NCBI GenBank assembly: GCA_036873135.1
Contig: JAPTYO010000015.1
Span: 6,929,387 to 6,993,386, forward strand
Length of the DNA stretch: 64,000 bases
Origin: Clarkia xantiana subsp. parviflora
Taxonomy: Eukaryota; Streptophyta; Magnoliopsida; Myrtales; Onagraceae
Reading direction: 5' to 3'
Positions 54,625 to 64,000 of the stretch are shown piece after piece; the first letter of the stretch is position 1, and every line of letters begins with the position of its first letter. Position numbers and translations under genes: made by a program. The notes beneath the pieces are model-generated. The model had not been told where the DNA came from, made no database searches, and saw nothing but the letters and a program-made list of their open reading frames with translations.

Positions 54625-56375
54625 GCGAGCGTGTTCAAGGTGAGCTCTTTGGTCCACATACAAAAAATTCAAAATCATAATAAATAAATTAGAAAACGTA
54701 TAATAAAATTATAAAAAAATGTAAAATTAATAAGAAACTTTTGATATAACTTTTTTTTTACCACTAATAAGTTTATCTTCTATTTTCCACCACGATTGTG
54801 AGAGTGTCGATGTTGAACTCCCTAAAAAAATTAAAACACAGATAAGTAAGTCAGAAACATTTAATGAAATTATCAAAACAATATACTTCAAATATAACTT
54901 TTTTTAAAACTAATAAGTTTCGATATAACTAAGCTTTTACTTTTTGCCTCTATCGCGAGGATTGTCGTGATTGGGTTTCTCAGTTTAAAAAGTGAAGCTC
55001 TTGATGGCTCTCTTCTAGTAAAATTGCATAAAGGTGAGCTCATTTGGTCCACCTACAAAAATTTCAAAACCGCAATAAATAAATTCGAAACATGTACAAT
55101 AAAATTATAAAAAAAAAAATAAATAAATCAAATAATAAACTTTTGATATAATAATTATTTTTTACCACTAATAAGTTTTGATATAGCTAATCTTTTATTT
55201 TGCACGTCGATTGTGAGAGTGTCGATGTTGAACTCCCTAAAAAATTAAACAAAATAAAGAAATCATAAACATGNNNNNNNNNNNNNNNNNNNNNNNAAAA
55301 AAAAATAAATAAATCAAATAATAAACTTTTGATATAATAATTATTTTTTACCACTAATAAGTTTTGATATAGCTAATCTTTTATTTTGCACGTCGATTGT
55401 GAGAGTGTCGATGTTGAACTCCCTAAAAAATTAAAACAAAATAAAGAAATCATAAACATGTAATGAAATTATCAAAACAATATGCTCCAATATAATTATT
55501 TTAAACTACTAATAAACTTCGATATAACTAAACTTTTACTTTTCATCTAAATCATGAGATGTCCAGATTGAGTTTCTCTGTCTAAAAGTGAAGCTCTTAA
55601 TGGGTCTGATCTTCCAGTACAACTGCATCAAGGTGAGCTCCTTGCTTCACCTATAAAAAATCCAAAACCGTAATAAATAAATTAAAAACATTTACGATAC
55701 AAATATAAAAAATATAATTAAGTAAGAAAGTTTTGATGTAACCTTTTTTTTACCACTAATAAGCTTTGATATAAATTATCTTCTATTTTTGTAGAAGTTG
55801 AACTCCCTAAAAAAACGAAACGAACAGGTATAAATAAGTCAGAAACATGTAATGAAATTATCAAAACAATATGCTTCAATATATTTTTTTTAAACCACTA
55901 ATAAACTTCTATATAACTAAACTTTTTTTTTTTGCAGAAAATAAACTAAACTTTTACTTTTTATCTCAATAGCTAGGATGTCGAGATTGAGTTTTTCAAT
56001 ATAAAAAGTGAACTGTTGATGGGTCTCTATAAGAAGATCAAAGTGAGCTCTTTGGTCAACCTAAAAAAAAAAATAAATCAAAACCGCAATAAATAAATTA
56101 AAAATATGTACATTAAAAGTATAATAATAATAATTAAATAATAAATTTAGAGTATCGAGATTGAACTCCCTAAAAAAATTAAAACATAGATAATAAATAA
56201 GTAGAAACATGCAATGAAATTATAAAAAACAATATGTTTCAATATAATTTGTAAAAACCACTAATAACTTTCTATACAACTAAATTTTTACTTTTTCACC
56301 TTGTCGAGATCTGAATTTCTCAGTCTAAACACTGAAGCTTATGATGTGCCTCTTCCAATACAACTGCAAATGCTA
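54625..56375. repeat. Degenerate tandem repeat of about 400 bp inside unit 4
   Basis: The phrase GGTGAGCTC(C/T)TTGGTCCAC and similar, then GTTGAACTCCCTAAAAAA, ATGTAATGAAATTATCAAAA and GAAGCTCTTGATGG recur in the same order about four times, with small insertions and deletions. The copies are diverged. Confidence 0.75.
55274..55296. other. Assembly gap (23 N) inside duplicated flanks
   Basis: 23 N. The 160 or so bases before (about 55111-55273) and after (55297-about 55459) are nearly identical to each other (one-base difference seen in a run of A). Confidence 0.95.
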
Positions 56376-57421
56376 ATTTCGATGATGCCATGATTATATA
56401 TATGCCAGTCTACTACATACACTCATGACCTACCGTTGGAAAAATGGTAATGATGTTGGCTATTACTCGGTACGTCATGTTAACCTGCATGCATGACTTT
56501 GTAATTGAAAACTGTAATGCTGGTCATGGTGGACGGGCATCGCCATCGACTATAGTCATTGTCAAGGGAGCGTAGCATATGGTATGGTATATATATAACT
56601 CAATTTACATAATTAATTATAGTAACAAATTATTGAGTAAGAATGAAACATGTAATATTACGTTTTTTGTGTGTTAAAAATAGGACATGTAATATTCAAT
56701 ATAATTTTTCTACTCATATTATTAAGAAATTAATAGCTAGACTGCTTATATATGTATACACCTTTTTAAAATAAAAAATACGCCTATCTTATGTCAATCC
56801 TATATTATTATACTGTATCGTTTTAACATTATTTTCACTATTATATTATATATATTTGATAATTTAAAATATTCCCTTTTTCTTTGATAATTAATGGACG
56901 TTTTGGCCTTTTGGTCCTATATATATATATATTATTATTATGTGAACTTATATAAACATTCTATAATTTTCTACCGTATTTACCATATGATATAATCCGT
57001 CACTATTATTATGTATTTTATATTATATATATATAATGCCAAATTTAATATGGAGTGACTACATTTACGTTTCTATAGGGTATATTATTATTATTATTAC
57101 TTTCAAAACTTAGAAAGCTAATAATACATATTTTTTATATTGTTTATTCTATATATATACTGTTTACGTGGCGGCCTACGGTCTTCCGGTACCAAACTGT
57201 ATAGATAATGAATTTAAAAGGAAATTTTTAATTAATTTGTTTCTTTAAATTGCGTAGAGACCAAATTAGGAGATAAAAGTACTTCTTAATTTTCAACCAA
57301 CCAATATTATGTATCTAAATTTAGAGAACCCCTATTAAATTTTGATTAAATTAGGAAACAGTAACTATGTGGACTGTCCATGTGTCGTCTAGAGGGCTTC
57401 CGATACCGAATTAATATAATA

Positions 57422-57482
57422 TAGTAGATAATAGATAGTAGATAATAGATAATAGATAATAGATATAGTAGATAATAGATAT
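57422..57482 (-). repeat. Ladder of stacked Helitron 5' heptamers
   Basis: Just outside the 5' end of unit 4 the minus strand is a series of TCTATTA and TCTACTA units (about seven, one with two extra bases). TCTACTA is the first seven bases of the Helitron 5' end, and the array junctions all fall right after those seven bases. Confidence 0.75.
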
Positions 57483-57639
57483 GTTCTTATCTTAGATCAA
57501 ACAAATATACTTCCGTTTTGTAAGTTTTCCTTATTCCCTTTTTATCATAAATTCCTTATTCATCTATATTTAGTATTTTTTTTTAATTACGTGTCTCTAT
57601 TAATAATACATATACATTTAGATTTAACATTCAGTTAGT

Positions 57640-57670
57640 TGCACGTGTAACGAGCGTGCTAAGTTCACTA

Positions 57671-57671
<1 letters not shown>
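57640..57671 (+). mobile_element. Possible Helitron 3' terminus
   Basis: GCACG-tgtaacgag-CGTGC forms a short hairpin, followed by TAAGTTCACTAG and T. The layout fits a plus-strand Helitron end of another family, but the stem is only 5 bp. Confidence 0.35.

Positions 57672-57734
<63 letters not shown>
57672..57734. repeat. (AT)n microsatellite
   Basis: Uninterrupted AT dinucleotides over about 62 bp. Confidence 0.95.
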
Positions 57735-57740
<6 letters not shown>

Positions 57741-59193
57741 TGCATTATATCAAATATAATAGAATGAAGTAATTATTCCCTTATTCATTTGAAAAATAAA
57801 TTATTTATATACATAAAAAACTGAAAATTCAAATATAAATAAATTTTAAAGAATTATGAAGTGTAATGAACTAAATACATAACATATCAATTCAAAATTC
57901 TATATAAATTATATTCTTCAAAGCAACAATTAAATTACATTATAAAACGAAAATACTAATAAGATACATTAATCAATAGCTTCTTTTTCTGGCAAAAAAA
58001 AAAATCAATAGCTTTTTTTTTTTGGCCAAATTCAATAGTTTCTTTAAAAGGACTACTGCAGATAATTTACCCACCCACAATTTCTAAGAAATAACTTTAT
58101 TTTTCTATACTATATTGATTTTTTATCGATATATATAGTTTGATAAATAACTTTCTCTCTTTCATTATTAAATTATTCTTTTTTAAAATTAATTATTCAT
58201 GTTAATTAGTTGGAAAAAAATTCATGTTACTTCAACATTTGTTTATAAAATACAAATATCTTTTAAGAACAACTATGTGATTCATTAATTAGGAATCATT
58301 TTAAAAAAGTAAAGTTTTTAATTGGTAAAAGAATTGACCATATATTTTTCTTAATATAGTAATTAAGAATGACTAATTAAACATTTAAATTATTCTATTA
58401 TTGATTAACATTTATTTTATTTATAGTCAGTTTATGTATATACTACATAGGATACTCCAAGTTGGGATTCTCATTTTAATCTATTTGAGGTTTTAGTTAT
58501 TAACCTTCGAGCATTTATCAGGAAATATTTACATACTCAAATAGATTAGTAAAATAGGTTTCAGTTATTAATTTTCAAAAAATTGCTAAAGGTTTTAATT
58601 ATTAATCTCCGAGGATTTATCGGGAAATATTCTGATACTCAAATAGATTAGTAAAAGAGGTTTCACTTATTACTTTTCAAAGATTTGCCCTTGATTGTAA
58701 GTAAGAAAACCAACCCGTTGGCCAATTTTATTTTTCAATAAAACCAAATTTATTATTCAACATTTTTAATATATGTGATTAATTATCCGCATATACTAAT
58801 AATTGACAAATAAAATACACATTATTTTAGAAAATTATATTACCTACTAAACAACCTTTCTTCGTAGCAACGCTCTATCTAATATGTTTATGGATATTAG
58901 ATGCAGGTCTTTCTATTTCCTACTATATTCAGTTTTAATTTTTACCAGAATTATGTTAATGTGATATGTCTTGGTATTATTTCTTTTAATATTTTGTTGG
59001 TTTCTGATGGGTATACTTGAAAAATTATAATATCATACATGTAAACCCGTTAAATAACAAATAAAACATTTATCAACAGACGTTGTTTAAGTTTTTTTTA
59101 ATGTATTATATACTTTAAATTTGTATAGTAGTGTTTCATTTTCCTAGAATAAATTATTTCAAATGATAAAGATGAATATGATAAATTATCCAT
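57735..59193. other. AT-rich stretch, no gene
   Basis: Contains a diverged 102-bp tandem duplication at 58489-58692 (GGTTTTAGTTATTAACC and GGTTTTAATTATTAATC; ACTCAAATAGATTAGTAAAA in both copies). No coding frame of note. Confidence 0.5.
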
Positions 59194-59519
59194 AACACTA
59201 ATTAGTCATGGATCAAGAATCTGTCAAGACGACTGTGATAAAAATTGTGACACAGAATCAATAATATTTCAAGTGTTAAATGTAAGTATAGTCAATTCGT
59301 TATCCGACAACTTTACACACTATATGACATCAATATATGTAGCTAAAAAACAATGTAAGAAAAAATTGAAGGGTCAATCATTTCAACTGCTCCACTACAC
59401 AACCGCTTATGCAACTATTATGACACAAATGGTGGGTCATTTAGTTTACATTAATTAATTATATAAAGTATTTGCTCTCATTTATCAAGCATGCAGACTC
59501 TAAATACGGAAATGTAGGA
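59194..59519. repeat. 326-bp direct repeat, copy 2
   Basis: Nearly identical to 41721-42046 (differences seen: GAC/GAT near the start, and one A/G near position 89). It continues into TATTTGTTGAGG instead of LTR D. Confidence 0.93.
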
Positions 59520-60489
59520 TATTTGTTGAGGAAGGATAACTAAGCTCAACTAAGAAAGTTGACAGACATTTCGATGCTCGTTTTGTAAGAGTTAAAATCA
59601 AACTCAAAGAATAAGATGAAGAGAATGGATGACTAACCTTGGTGTAGTAGTCATTAGCTAGGATCCTTCACATATATTATCAATTATTCGAAACATGATT
59701 ATTATCTCCATGTTGCGAACCCGCAAAATTCAATGCATATAAACGATTCAAATAAGAAGTTGAAGGAAAAAACAAATGGAAATGACAATGCCAACTTATT
59801 GGCCAATAGCTAGAACACTACCAGCATGGTTAGTGAACATTAATACATAAACAATAATAAAATTTAAAAAATTCACAAAGATGCGAGAAAAGATTATTTT
59901 TTTGATGATTCACAATGCAAGGAAATAAACTTGGGATAAGAAAGTCGAGGTTGTAATTGTTGGTGGAATTAGGAGGCTCTGGGTTAACGTGGATGTCAAG
60001 CACGGGCGTGGAGTGATTGATTGTCCAGTCCATCCTTGAAAGGAAAGAGACGACGGTTGGCTGGTTTTGGGAGTTTGAATGAGTTCGTTGGTATGAATGC
60101 GATGCCTCAAGGAAGATGAAGGAGACGATTAAGGAAGGACTGGTTTGGGAAGAGGCTTTGGTCCGTTGGATAGGTGGAAGAGATGAAGCAAATAGTCGAT
60201 GAGGGAGGGAGAAGAAGTGGTTGGTTTCTGGGGGAATATGGAAAAATAAATGCATTGAACCAAAGTATGTATTGGTGCAACGTTAAATAATAAGTAAGAA
60301 GTGATCAAAGGAACCGCTGGAGTATGATGAGATGCATTCAACCAAAGTAATTAATGGTCGACGTTTCAACTAAGAAATGTTAGAGTATGGGCCACTTCTT
60401 CGAGTCGCCACAATCAGGTAGCTATCTTACTTATAGTATTAATTATCTGTCATTTCCTACAGGTTATGCATCTGATATTACGATTTTCG
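59520..60489. other. Intergenic, no confirmed gene
   Basis: The minus-strand frame 59830-60255 (141 codons) is serine/proline/asparagine-rich with no domain and is not supported. The region 59990-60240 is purine-rich on the plus strand. Confidence 0.4.
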
Positions 60490-61270
60490 TGTTGTAAATA
60501 TTGAGGGTAAATATGCAAATTTACAAAGTTCGAGGACCAAAATGCAATATTCTAAAATTCAATGACTAAAAAGTAATTAGTCAAATTTCGGTTACTTACA
60601 AGTAACTATACCAGTTAACATGCAAAATATAGGCAACACCGAAATTATACGTAAAATCTACACAAAACGAATACGTTTTTTTTATACTGAGGCCCATGCT
60701 AATCACAGTCTCCTTAAGGCAATTTCGCCCCTCCCCACCCTCGGGTTATACAAAGGGGTTTATACAAGGGGCGATCACCTCCCAGGATTCAACAGTGTCA
60801 TCGAATCGTATTATGCATGCAACACGCTCGACCGAACCGAACCCAATACCTGAACTCAAACAAAGAACAGGAAAGCCGACGACAACGGCTAAAAACAACT
60901 AGAAATGTTGGACACGACATAAATCAAAATCAACCTAGAAGAACTCTGCATTCGTCAACACGAAGAACAGCGGATGAGAAAATATAATTGGATCCCAAGA
61001 TTATGGGTTCCGAAAAATTGAACTCAACCAAGAAGGAAGAGATTCCATTTCTCATTGTTGTAAAAAGTTAATGAAGAAGCTCCTTTATATAGGAGAGGAG
61101 AAGGGTGGAGGAGAGCAATCTTTTCGATGTGCTACAAAGTCATTTCACAAATTCCATTCACAACGAAATGGGCTAAACTTATCATTGGGCTCAAACAAAA
61201 ATGTTGAGCTCTAAACAAAAATAGTTTAATAAATAAAAGTTAATAAGAATTGACCCAATTTTTTCCAACA
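60490..61270 (-). repeat. Solo LTR of a copia-type element
   Basis: 781 bp; minus-strand ends TGTTGG and TACAACA, with a perfect 5-bp target duplication TTTCG (60485-60489 and 61271-61275). TATA-like CTATATAAAGG at about 61083-61093 (minus). It is related to the LTR at 40579-41537. A lone LTR with intact target duplication is what LTR-LTR recombination leaves behind. Confidence 0.9.
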
Positions 61271-61275
61271 TTTCG

Positions 61276-61604
61276 TGTATACCCTTTATAAAGCATTAAA
61301 ATATATATTAAAACAAATAAATACTTAATTACTACATATTATTCAATTATCATAGTATCGTATAGATCTTTTGTATGTCGTATACACAGTTAATAGTAAT
61401 TTATATGTTTAATTGATAATTATAAATTTAATTGGTATTTCATGGAATAATGTTAAATATAATTGTTTTTTTAAAAAAAAAAAAAAAAACATATGATGAG
61501 AGAATGTAGTAATGACGGTTGATAAAAAAAGTATGTGGAAAAAAACGTTCAGAGACATTTTGCAATTCTACAGCTTCTTAACATTTACTTGTCAATTTAA
61601 CTTA
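61276..61604. other. AT-rich spacer, no gene
   Basis: Poly-A run at 61471-61487; nothing else seen. Confidence 0.5.
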
Positions 61605-62778
61605 GGACATGTTTGATTGCATGTATTAGGATATACTATTACATGTCTTATCTAATATTTTGTTTGTTTTGCTTCAGTATTGATATTTGCTAATACATTG
61701 GTATTAGTTAATACTCATTTATATATTAATTCATGTATTAGCTAAGACTCCAAGAAAAGAATGTATTAGCTAATACATAGTGCCTAATGACTAAAATAAC
61801 CCTAATCTTACTTAATATATAATAACTACGCCATCTTCGGGCTAGGACACATCGGTCTCTGGTCGGGTTATGTCAGTCGAGCCAGCTCATGTTCTGTTCG
61901 GGTCGTGTCATGTTAGGCTGGGCTCGGGTCACATCGGGTCGGGTCAATCATGTTCTGGTCGGGTCAATCATGTTCGGGTCGGGTCAGGTCAGCCATGTTC
62001 GGGTCGGGTCAGCCATGTTCGGGCCGGGTCGTGTCAGCCATGTTCGGGCCAGGTCAGGTCAGCCATGTTTGGGTCGGGTTAGCCATGTTCGGGTCGGGTC
62101 GGGTCAGCCGTGTTCGGGTCGGGTCGGGTCAATCATGTTCGGGCCGGGTCAGGTCAGCCATGTTCGGGCCGGGTCGTGTAAGCCATGTTCGGGCCAGGTC
62201 GGGTCAGCCATGTTTGGGTCGGGTCAATCATGTTCGGGCCGGGTCAGGTCAGCCATGTTCGGGCCGGGTCGTGTAAGCCATGTTCGGGCCAGGTCGGGTC
62301 AGCCATGTTTGGGTAGGGTCAGCCATGTTCGGGTCGGGTCAATCATGTTCGGGGCTCGACCCGGGTTATGTTCAAGCCGGGTCAGTTATGTTCGGGTCGG
62401 GTTGGGCATGTTTGGGCTGGTCCGGGCTCGGGTCACATCGGGTCGGGTTGACATGTCCGGGTCGGGCCATATCCGGGCCGACCATGACCGTTTCATATCA
62501 GGCCGTATATAACTAGTTCGTGGTATTTTTACATAAATTAAAGTTACTTTTTCTATTTTTTTAAATTATTCATATGTAAAAGTATAATCTTATTAAAAAA
62601 ACACATATATGGGTATTTATGTTTTTTAGTCATTGTATTAGGATATCCTAATAGAAAATGCATCCAAACATTGTATTAGGATATCCTAATACATAGTTCG
62701 TGCAAACATAATATTAACTAAGCACCGACTAAGATATCGTAATCGCCGCTCAGGTAATACATGCAATCAAACATGCCC
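61605..62778. mobile_element. PIF/Harbinger-like MITE with inserted GC-rich repeat
   Basis: Termini GGACATGTTTGATTGCATGT and (reverse complement) GGGCATGTTTGATTGCATGT, flanked by TTA (61602-61604) and TTC (62779-62781), an imperfect 3-bp duplication. TATTAGGATATCCTAATA-type palindromes occur near the right end. The centre is occupied by a GGTCGGGTC repeat block. No transposase. Confidence 0.65.
61850..62510. repeat. GGGTCGGGTCAGCCATGTTC minisatellite-like block
   Basis: Words CATGTTCGGGTCGGGTCA and variants with GGCCGGGTCGTGT or AGGTCAGGTC are reiterated about 20 times, with larger duplicated blocks (62140-62230 and 62225-62310). Long frames such as 61889-62512 come only from the repeat. It resembles the GC-rich interior of the hAT MITEs in this window and may be a nested element. 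Confidence 0.85.
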
Positions 62779-63357
62779 TTCGTGATTTTAACTTAAAAAA
62801 TTAACCAACCAATGCATTTTTTTTTCACAATTCAGTAGTAGAAAAGATTGTATAACTCTACATTCAAGAAAAAAACTATATAAATTATATAAATATAATA
62901 TATATATATATAGATAGTTTCTTATGAAAAAATACTTCCTGAATTTTATGTATCTTAAACACTTGAGTTCTATTTTCTTATTATTCTTATGTTTTTTCTA
63001 TTTTTTCCATTTTTTTTATAAATTTATGAAACTAAATATAATTATATTGATTATATTCAGTAAAGATATATCAAATATTTGTTATATATTATACATTTAA
63101 TTTTTGTTTTATTTGCATGTTATTTCATACAAATGGATAATCTTTGTATCTAATACTATCTTTAACATATTTTTATGCGATTATTTGTACGTACGTATTA
63201 ATTTGTCTTTATTTTTCCATTATATTTTAGTACAACTATATAAATGAATTTTTTAAGTTGCAATTGCAACTTTGTATTGTTAAGATGTAAAGTAACTAAC
63301 ATGTAAATGAAACGAAAATTGAAATTTTATAATAATGAGCAAGGAAGTGCCAAATCG

Positions 63358-63583
63358 TGTTAAGCAATTTACTCCGAGGCTTTGTTGTGAGGCATAATTC
63401 GCGTAGGGCTTCTCTAAAAGGAACCTCTACAAGGAACCGTTCGGCAGATCGAGAACTCCCCTCACGGTCTTGGGCAACAGGAAACATTATAGGTATGTGC
63501 GTCTTATATATTCTGTTGCGTATTAATTACCTGGCACGTATCTAGGATTTTGTTTCCGTAGTATTAATCCCCTATATCCTACA
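63358..63583 (+). repeat. 3' part of an LTR (start uncertain)
   Basis: Ends ATCCTACA two bases before a primer-binding site. It has a TATA-like GTCTTATATATTC at 63501-63513. The start is uncertain; TGTTAAGC at 63358 is a candidate, but no matching second LTR is in the window. Confidence 0.45.
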
Positions 63584-63584
63584 G

Positions 63585-63599
63585 TGGTATCAGAGCCTG
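63585..63599 (+). other. Primer-binding site (initiator tRNA-Met)
   Basis: TGGTATCAGAGCCTG; the first 13 bases match the complement of the 3' end of plant initiator tRNA-Met, standard for copia elements. Confidence 0.85.
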
Positions 63600-64000
63600 T
63601 GTTAGGGAGTTCGTGTTTTTTTTTTAATAAAAATTGATGTTCTTGATTTTCTCATGCTGGCGAAATTTTAAAACTTGGTTTTAAAGTTATAAATTTTCGA
63701 TTTTTGGAGTAAATCATACTGGCCGTGATTTTTCATGATGTTCATAGTAAAGTTTGATGTTCATGATCTTCAAGAAAAACAAGACTTTTATTAAAATCAA
63801 ACTTTGGATTCTTGATCTTTGCTAGATTTTGATCTTGAAATTCGACCACTATCCCTAGTTTTCATGTTTCGGCCGAACCTCCTATGGTGTTCAAGGTGAA
63901 ATTCTTAATTTCTTAGTCCACAAGTAACCTAAACTGACCGAAAATTTTGATGAATTTTTGCAAATAGGTTTCAGCCGATTTTTCTTGTGCCTATGGATTA
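63600..64000 (+). mobile_element. Leader of an LTR retrotransposon leaving the window
   Basis: AT-rich untranslated leader downstream of the primer site, with TTTCGGCCGAACC near 63868. No Gag frame is reached before the end of the window. Confidence 0.55.

Larger units (their letters stand above)
53797..57428 (-). mobile_element. Helitron array unit 4, with complete 5' terminus (3.6 kb)
   Basis: 3' end at 53797 (CCGCGCGGTGCGCGGG, TTAGTATCTAG); 5' module from 57162 and the full 5' terminus TCTACTATATTATATTAATT starting at 57428. It contains a long degenerate tandem duplication (54625-56375) and an assembly gap. No coding gene. Confidence 0.82.

Noticed and set aside
59830..60255. 141-codon minus-strand frame as a gene
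   Set aside because: Biased composition, no domain, and no promoter or splice evidence.
61889..62512. 207-codon frame in the GGTCGGGTC block
   Set aside because: Repetitive peptide from low-complexity DNA, with similar frames overlapping it.

Overview
The window looks like nuclear DNA of a flowering plant, probably a eudicot. Almost everything in it is mobile DNA: Ty3/gypsy elements of Tat-like character, Ty1/copia remains with initiator-methionine tRNA primer sites, AT-rich Helitrons with CTAG 3' ends and GC hairpins, hAT- and Harbinger-like MITEs, and a SINE-like piece. Only one host gene looks intact, an F-box protein gene at 23982-25316 on the minus strand. There are two 23-N assembly gaps (9939-9961 and 55274-55296).

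Layout. 1-1766 is the 5' end of a minus-strand gypsy-type element (A), running off the left edge. 1768-3534 is one arm of a large inverted repeat; the other arm is 19879-21679. Between the arms lie a Helitron (3535-15746, minus strand) split by an 11-kb LTR element (B, 4699-15702), a hAT MITE with a perfect 8-bp target duplication (17578-18051) and a second Helitron 3' end (19045). A second hAT MITE is at 22493-23039, followed by the F-box gene. 26998-41537 is a broken copia element. Its integrase core is replaced by an LTR-plus-primer-site fragment of another element (27491-27987), and it is split by a 10.6-kb gypsy-type element (C, 29485-40090) with a perfect GGGGT target duplication. 42047-42592 is a truncated LTR of a relative of C. 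42593-57428 is a head-to-tail array of minus-strand Helitrons, one carrying the last exon of a SEC23 gene. The array is bracketed by a 326-bp direct repeat (41721-42046 and 59194-59519). A solo copia LTR (60490-61270), a Harbinger-like MITE (61605-62778) and the start of another LTR element (primer site at 63585) complete the window.

How the parts work. B and C have the signals of LTR elements (TG...CA LTRs, CTATAAATAG box, tRNA-Asp-like primer site, polypurine tract), but no reverse transcriptase, RNase H or integrase was found. What they encode is a capsid-like Gag with a CHHC knuckle, an aspartic-protease-like segment, and then a second Gag-like segment with a second CHHC knuckle. They would depend on polymerase and integrase supplied in trans. 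C also carries an antisense, apparently intron-containing gene related to plant 'putative gypsy type transposon' proteins. In B the corresponding 3' region is filled with five kinds of tandem repeat. The most unusual signals are the duplicated-Gag layout, the Helitron array with a ladder of stacked 5'-terminal heptamers at its end, and the 131-bp repeats in C that each hold two stem-loops with the same loop.
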